A stretch of DNA of 64,000 nt from assembly GCF_016808095.1 (NCBI RefSeq), contig NC_068971.1:26432131-26496130 (forward strand), given 5' to 3'. Positions 59,290 through 64,000 of this stretch are shown here, piece after piece. The notes beneath the pieces are model-generated. The model saw only the letters and a program-made list of their open reading frames with translations. It had not been told where the DNA came from and ran no database searches. This stretch comes from Vigna angularis. Taxonomy: Eukaryota; Streptophyta; Magnoliopsida; Fabales; Fabaceae. Position 1 is the stretch's first letter. Every line of letters starts with the position of its first letter. Both the position numbers and the translations under genes were made by a program.

Positions 59290-60446
59290 ATGTTAGCGAC
59301 AAGGGATTTATCGAGGGCTCTTTGACCGTCGATAAGCCTTCGGTAATGACCTTTTACCGACAGTTTTGGGCTGTTTCTGAGGGCTTCTGGCCTTCGGTAA
59401 TGCCCTTCTTTTTTGTAGTGAAAGTTTTCAAAAGTGTGCTAAGTGTTTTCACTTAATCGATTGCATGCAACGTGTATTCAACTAAGTTTGTTGTTGATTT
59501 GAAAACTGTTTAAATGCTTGACATAACTGTAACAACGGTCATATTTTTGAACCTGTTGACCAAACATTTATGACAAATTGATTATATTAAATGTGTATTC
59601 AATTAATGCATTTGACTGCTATTATTCTGTTACAACTGTCAAATGTATTCGACTACGTTAATAGCTAAATCGATTAAAATGCGTCTAATGTGTGTAATAC
59701 TATAAATTGACGCTGATTTGAATTCTGTAAGAATTTTGAGAATTAATACTTTCATATCTTTTAGAAAATGTTGTGTGATCTTACAGAGGAAAGAAAAGCT
59801 CCAAGAACCAAATATTGACCGTGGTGATCAAAGACTTGAAGGTTTCTTGCGAAGCAAGGTTTACGGGGTTTGAACGTCTGATCTATCTGCACAAAGAGGT
59901 GTACACTACATGATCAGGAAATCTGCAATCGTGAAGATTGACTGGTGTTTCCTGTTGTGATTACAGGAAGAAGAACTGTGTTCTTGACTTTGAGGGTGGC
60001 TCAAAGGGTTTGACAACAAAAGAGAGTGTTCTTGCTGCGTGTTTGTATTGTTTACTGCCTATATTTATATTAGTGGGTTAGAGAGATATTTTACATTTTG
60101 ACGTGAGGTCGCTATAAAAACCTTGTTGTAAAAACCTAGATCTTTATAGTTCATTGGCTTCCAACTCAGGTTGATTGGAAGGACACTAGATGTAGGCTTG
60201 GTCGAACCAGTATAAAAACCAGTGTTTGATTTCTCTGATCCCTATCTCTGCATATAATCGATTAATCTATCATTGCATTCGATTAAGCTTATTATTGCAT
60301 TACATACAAACTTGCTTGTGTTTCAAGAAAAGTTCAAAGACATCCTTCTTTGCAAAAAATATTTTTAAAACGAACGTTTTTACGCATCACTAATTCACCT
60401 CCCCCTCTTGGTGTGAGAAACTGAACACTCCTTTTTTAACAGGTAA

Positions 60447-61237
60447 TATTTTCATATAATAAAAAAAATTGTCCATCGTTTGGAAATCATATATACTAAT
60501 TGAATTCATTAGGTTCTATGCAGAGATTCAAGACTCATGTTCCACTTCTAAACATGTCCATCAATTTCATAACGAAAGCCCTTGCAATATATTTGTAAAA
60601 TAGTATGTAGGTGTTAGGTTATAATATTATGTACATTAAAATATGAAAACATTGAGTTTATGTGAAATATAAATGGTAATAATTCTCTATTTTATTGAAA
60701 AATATATTCTGGTCTGAATTTGTGATGTAACCATTTTATATATTATGCAGGTTTATTTCTGTGATTTTTGTGATGTAGGATGTCATAGAAATAAAACCAC
60801 ATTTTAAAAAAAACGCAGACTTTAGACAACGATTGTGGTAAAAACTAAGGCAAAAGAGAGTACATGGCATTGGTTATAGCTCAAAACGAGGCGATAGATC
60901 TTTACATTAAAAGATATTAAATAAAATTAGACCTATAGCAGCGGTTAATCTAGGAAGCGAAGCAAGAAAGGGTATATGGTAACAGTTGCTATTGAAACAG
61001 TTGCTATTGAAACAGTTGCCATAAACCCAAAATTATTTTCTTTTATTTTCTTTTATTTTATTTTTCTATTTATTGGCTTGGTTTTCTTATAACCAAAGCA
61101 AAATCTTCAACTTTTGGCTTCGGTTTTGAATAGAGGCCAAAAGTCCCCCTTTTTACCTCGCCTTAATATGCCTCAATTCTGAAACCGTTGTCATAACTCG
61201 AAAATAATCATTGTCGTATCCCTTCACTACACTCGTG
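60447..61237 (+). other. Right portion of the outer CACTA element
   Basis: Resumes after the solo LTR. A short coding trace (RFYAEIQDSCSTSKHV, about 60514-60560) fits the transposon transcript tail. The right sub-terminal motif region follows (60830-61230), including a CAGTTGCTATTGAAA duplication at about 60982-61015. Confidence 0.55.
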
Positions 61238-62110
61238 CTAATATGATAATAAACATGCATAAAATCCAAAGTTACTTAATTCAAATAGAGCAAAAATAAG
61301 AAAAACACATAAATATGCAATGGCTTAGGAACAAGGAGCACTTAGCACACATCTTTTGTGCTCAACGTTAGTGCCCATGTAAACATGCTCGCCTAGCAAG
61401 CCCTGCCTCTCATGAAGGAAAGGCATCATACCTGTATAGAAGAAATGGGTCTCAACGCCCAAAAGTGTTGCTCAACGCCACATGACACAAGAGCTCTCTG
61501 ACTTTGCAACGCTCAATGCCTAAAACAATTACATAGAACCTTGGAGCCTAGAGGCTCTCTGACTTTGCAGCACTTAGTGTCACACAAGGCCGCAGAGCAC
61601 CACACAAGGCCGTAGAACAACACACCAAGAACCAAAAGCTTTGATTCTTAATCTGATTGCACTTAAGCCCTATCCAAATGACCAAATTGGTATTGTCACT
61701 GCAATTGATTAAAAAACATGTTTAAACATCAAGTTGAATACTAATTTGCTCAATTGGCCAACTACTCAGTCCATCAGATCAAACCACAATCAACCGTAAA
61801 CCAAATAGCATATTCAACATACTAAATACCAAATTAAAGCCTATACAAGTAGTTAACTAAGGGCTAAATTGCATAATCTCACACTCCTAACATCAAGTTC
61901 ATTCAATAAATAATTCCTATAAAATTCACCTTTCAACCACCAACTTTAGACTAATTTCTAGCCGTCACTCTAACCTATTACCAAACCACAATTCAACAAC
62001 AATTTCAACTAATTATAACATCAATTTAATTAATTCAAACAACCAAAACAAGTAACATTTAATAAGAAATCACAACATAATTATTAATACATATAATTGA
62101 AACATAATTC
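61238..62110. repeat. LTR-like repeat, copy A, right part
   Basis: Continuation of 48601-49465 after the CACTA element. Shares with copy B the blocks CAAGGAGC(A/G), CTCAACGCC-like motifs, CTAT(C/T)CAAA(T/C)GACCAA(A/T)TTGG, and AACATCAA. Confidence 0.65.
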
Positions 62111-62121
62111 TCAATACATAA

Positions 62122-62122
<1 letters not shown>

Positions 62123-62170
<48 letters not shown>
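62123..62170. repeat. AT microsatellite
   Basis: About 24 AT units between the two LTR-like copies. Confidence 0.95.
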
Positions 62171-62171
<1 letters not shown>

Positions 62172-63110
62172 AACAATATTAAGCATACAAGTATACACTC
62201 TATACTTGATCATCTAGATACATGTATTGATATCGGAGTCTAGTGAGTTTCGCACTTGTTGTGGTGAAACAACTTGCCACCTAAGCTACCTCACAAGGTT
62301 AATCCTCAACCACCTATAACCAAAGAAAAACTCATAAACTAGGACCTCTTACTACTCCTCATGACATAACCCACCGTTCTCTAGCTGAGATTAGATGGTT
62401 ATTTAAATGTCAAGATAACCCCTAATACGGAATCCCTACATCAATACACACACTATTTGGTAAAAATACAAGAACTTCTCTTTGGAATTCCTTTCACAAC
62501 ATTCTTTAACCATACATATAACCATGTTTACAATCTATAAAGCATCAACAATTCTACATAAGTAGGTAATGAATCCATATAAACCATTATAAAATAAACA
62601 AGAAATAAGAAAACATAGAAAACATGCACTCACTTCAAAACAAGGAGCGTTTAGTGCCAGACATGGCTCCCAACGCCAAAGCTCTCATAAAAACTCTCGC
62701 CCAACGAGTCAAACCTCTCACCCAACGAATTAAGGAGAAATGACATTCAACGCCTAAAAGTGGCGCTCAGTGCCCAAAAAAAAAAGCTCATAGTTTTTCC
62801 ACTCAGCGCCATAACAACGTCGCTCAATGCCACACCAGAAACTAGAAACTTCAACATTGAATTTTAGGGAACCAGGAACCTATTCAAACGACCAATTTGG
62901 TAATCTTGACTCAGTAGAGGATTCTAAAATAAGTTTGTTTTTGAACATCAAATCAATCTAATGACTAAATGATCGATTCTTCAAATCAACATTAAACTCA
63001 ATCCAAAAAACACATTTCATTTAGCCAACACAACTACAACCCAATAAACAAAAATGGCCAATTTAGACCAAAACAACCATACAATGTAAACAATACATCA
63101 ACATATTTAA
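62171..63110. repeat. LTR-like repeat, copy B
   Basis: Direct copy of the same family as copy A and of a block in 36229-36440. No coding frame; ends before the MULE-like terminus at 63118. Repeated CAACGCC/CTCAGTGCC phrases at 62650-62830. Confidence 0.65.
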
Positions 63111-63114
63111 AAGG

Positions 63115-64000
63115 TTTAATTGCTCTGTTGGTCCCCACTTTCAAGGTTATGTATCTACTTGGTCTCCCCTTTTAAAAAAGAATTAACTTCGTTCACACTA
63201 TGTAATGGTGCATCAATCAAGTTCATTTGTATTCACGATGTTTAAATAAATAATGTTGACTTATTGGTGAAGCTGTGTTGTGCATATTTTTCTATCGTGG
63301 CATATGTTTTATGACGTGTATGCCAATTAGAGTTTATATTTAGAAAAAAAATTTGAAATTAGAGTTTATATTTAGAAAACAAATTGAATGTCCATGAAAT
63401 TAGGTATTTCGAGCAAAGAAAAAGAGTGAATGTATTTGGGGATTTCTAATAGAGAGGAAGAGAAGCTGAGTTCGTGATTTGGAATAAAGAAGAAGAGAAT
63501 TTGTGATCAAGATTACAAATAGAGAAGAAGGGAATCTCAATTGAGGATTTGTAATAGAGAAACACATCTGGGGGTTTCGAATAGATAAAAAAAGAAACAT
63601 ATTTAGGGATTTCAAAGATTGAAGAAGTGAAACTACAAAATCAACCTTTCTTTAATAACGAAGTGGGTTCCATTGAAGGTCCAAGGTGCATTTTTGTTGA
63701 ATGTGTGTCTATATTTTCCTTTTGGTAGTGTTGTCGTGTTGCATTGATTGGATAATTTAGGCTTACTGTTTTAAAGTGGAAGTTCTATTTTAAAATTTTT
63801 TGAATGTTGTGTTTGCTTGTAATTTTGTATGTAATGTGGTGTATTGGTTATTTGTTTATGGAATCAACTCATAGTGGTGGACCCCCATGAAGTTAGATGT
63901 TATTTTCGTTGTGGTCCTCTATTATGTATGTTGTTGTTTTGGTTGTGGTGTCCCATTTGAAATTGTTGCGTTAGTGCTTTTAAGGTATTGAATGTAATAT
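63115..64000 (+). mobile_element. Probable left end of another MULE, truncated by the window
   Basis: GGTTTAATTGCTCTGTTGGT followed by CCCCACTTTCAAGG and TTGGTCTCCCC is the same terminal style as the element ending at 1580. The next 800 bp have no recognised gene; a GAAAGAAGAAGAG-type tract occurs at 63415-63610. The remainder lies beyond the window. Confidence 0.4.

Larger units (their letters stand above)
54534..59420 (+). mobile_element. Pack-CACTA element carrying pieces of three host genes
   Basis: Left end CACTACAGGAAATGCTCG, right end CACTACAAAAAAGAAGGGC in reverse complement, flanked by AAA (54531-54533 and 59421-59423). Sub-terminal ACCGAAGGC/CTCGGTAAT motifs occur at both ends. 4887 bp, no transposase. 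The cargo, all on the plus strand and with introns kept, is a coatomer beta' fragment (55059-56230), one MAPKKK exon (57020-57079) and the 3' half of an NF-YA gene (57180-58956). Retained introns show capture from genomic DNA, not from mRNA. It sits inside the solo LTR. Confidence 0.92.
54134..60441 (+). mobile_element. Solo LTR (SIRE-like copia style), interrupted by a Pack-CACTA element
   Basis: Starts TGTTGAGATTGTTGATAGGG and ends CCTTTTTTAACA (TGTT/AACA inverted ends), with an exact 5-bp duplication GGTAA at 54129-54133 and 60442-60446. Taking out the inner element (54534-59420 plus one AAA) leaves about 1.42 kb. Interior features fit a legume copia LTR: GATGATAACAACACA near the start, TATAAAAACC (60211) as a promoter, TCGATTA motifs (60255-60290) and a CACCTCCCCCTCTTGGTGTG block near the end. 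No internal retroviral-type genes accompany it, hence 'solo'. Family name is inferred from sequence style. Confidence 0.88.
49466..61237 (+). mobile_element. CACTA (En/Spm) element, autonomous type, decayed and nested into
   Basis: Left end TACTAGTACAAAAATGGGC, right end CACGAGTGTAGTGAAGGG in reverse complement; 3-bp duplication CTA at 49463-49465 and 61238-61240. The terminal match is only partial, so the exact ends rest mainly on the duplication and sub-terminal repeats. Sub-terminal regions carry GGCCTCGATTTTT / GAACTGTTGTCATAGG-type motifs on the left (49560-50110) and their counterparts on the right (60830-61200). Inside are TNPD-type transposase remnants (51975-52975) and a Ulp1-like protease ORF (53150-54130). 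A solo LTR (54134-60441) interrupts the latter region. A further LTR-like piece lies at 50187-50547. Inactive. Confidence 0.75.

Overview
This is plant nuclear DNA, very probably from a legume of the bean/cowpea/soybean group (Phaseoleae). That placement is an inference: the window is AT-rich, has introns with GT..AG borders, carries plant-only families (wall-associated receptor-like kinase, MULE, CACTA, Ty1/copia and L1-type LINE sequence), and has the dispersed TCGATTAC-type and CTCAGCGC-type repeats I associate with Phaseoleae. No bacterial, organellar or viral genome is seen, and I found no rRNA, tRNA or CRISPR.

Only two ordinary host genes are supported. One is a small intronless gene of unknown function at 30500-30775. 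The other is a three-exon wall-associated receptor kinase-like gene at 44675-48073, which encodes a signal peptide, a GUB_WAK-type extracellular region, a transmembrane segment and a complete RD kinase. Almost everything else is transposable-element sequence of differing age.

Layout. 1-1580: tail of a decayed Mutator-like element (MULE). 2204-7970: a nearly complete MULE with 168-bp terminal inverted repeats (TIRs) and a perfect 9-bp target duplication; it holds an intact GRF zinc-finger gene on the plus strand and a broken transposase gene on the minus strand. 8.0-12.0 kb: AT-rich and featureless. 12.05-13.96 kb: LINE remnant. 14.41-16.13 kb: foldback element. 17222-24266: Ty1/copia element on the minus strand, split by a 2638-bp insert with TGAT..ATCA ends. 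24342-25755: small CACTA element. 26.2-26.8 kb: second copia remnant. 28.3-35.5 kb: degenerate repeats around the small gene. 35.5-38.06 kb: MULE-like repeat with an LTR-like sequence inside, including a 34-bp tandem array. 38.3-40.4 kb: retroelement fragments and simple repeats. 44.6-48.1 kb: receptor kinase. 48.6-63.1 kb: a nest of elements. 63.1-64.0 kb: probable start of another MULE.

The most interesting region is the nest at 48.6-63.1 kb. An LTR-like repeat is split by an autonomous-type CACTA element (49466-61237, TSD CTA) with TNPD and Ulp1-like protease remnants. That element is split by a solo LTR (54134-60441, TSD GGTAA), and the solo LTR is split by a Pack-CACTA element (54534-59420, TSD AAA). 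The innermost element carries exons and introns of three unrelated host genes in the same orientation: coatomer beta' subunit, a MEKK1-type MAPKKK, and an NF-YA transcription factor. The NF-YA DNA-binding/subunit-interaction domain is still open across a canonical intron. A second notable point is the GRF zinc-finger cargo gene, still intact inside a MULE whose own transposase is dead.
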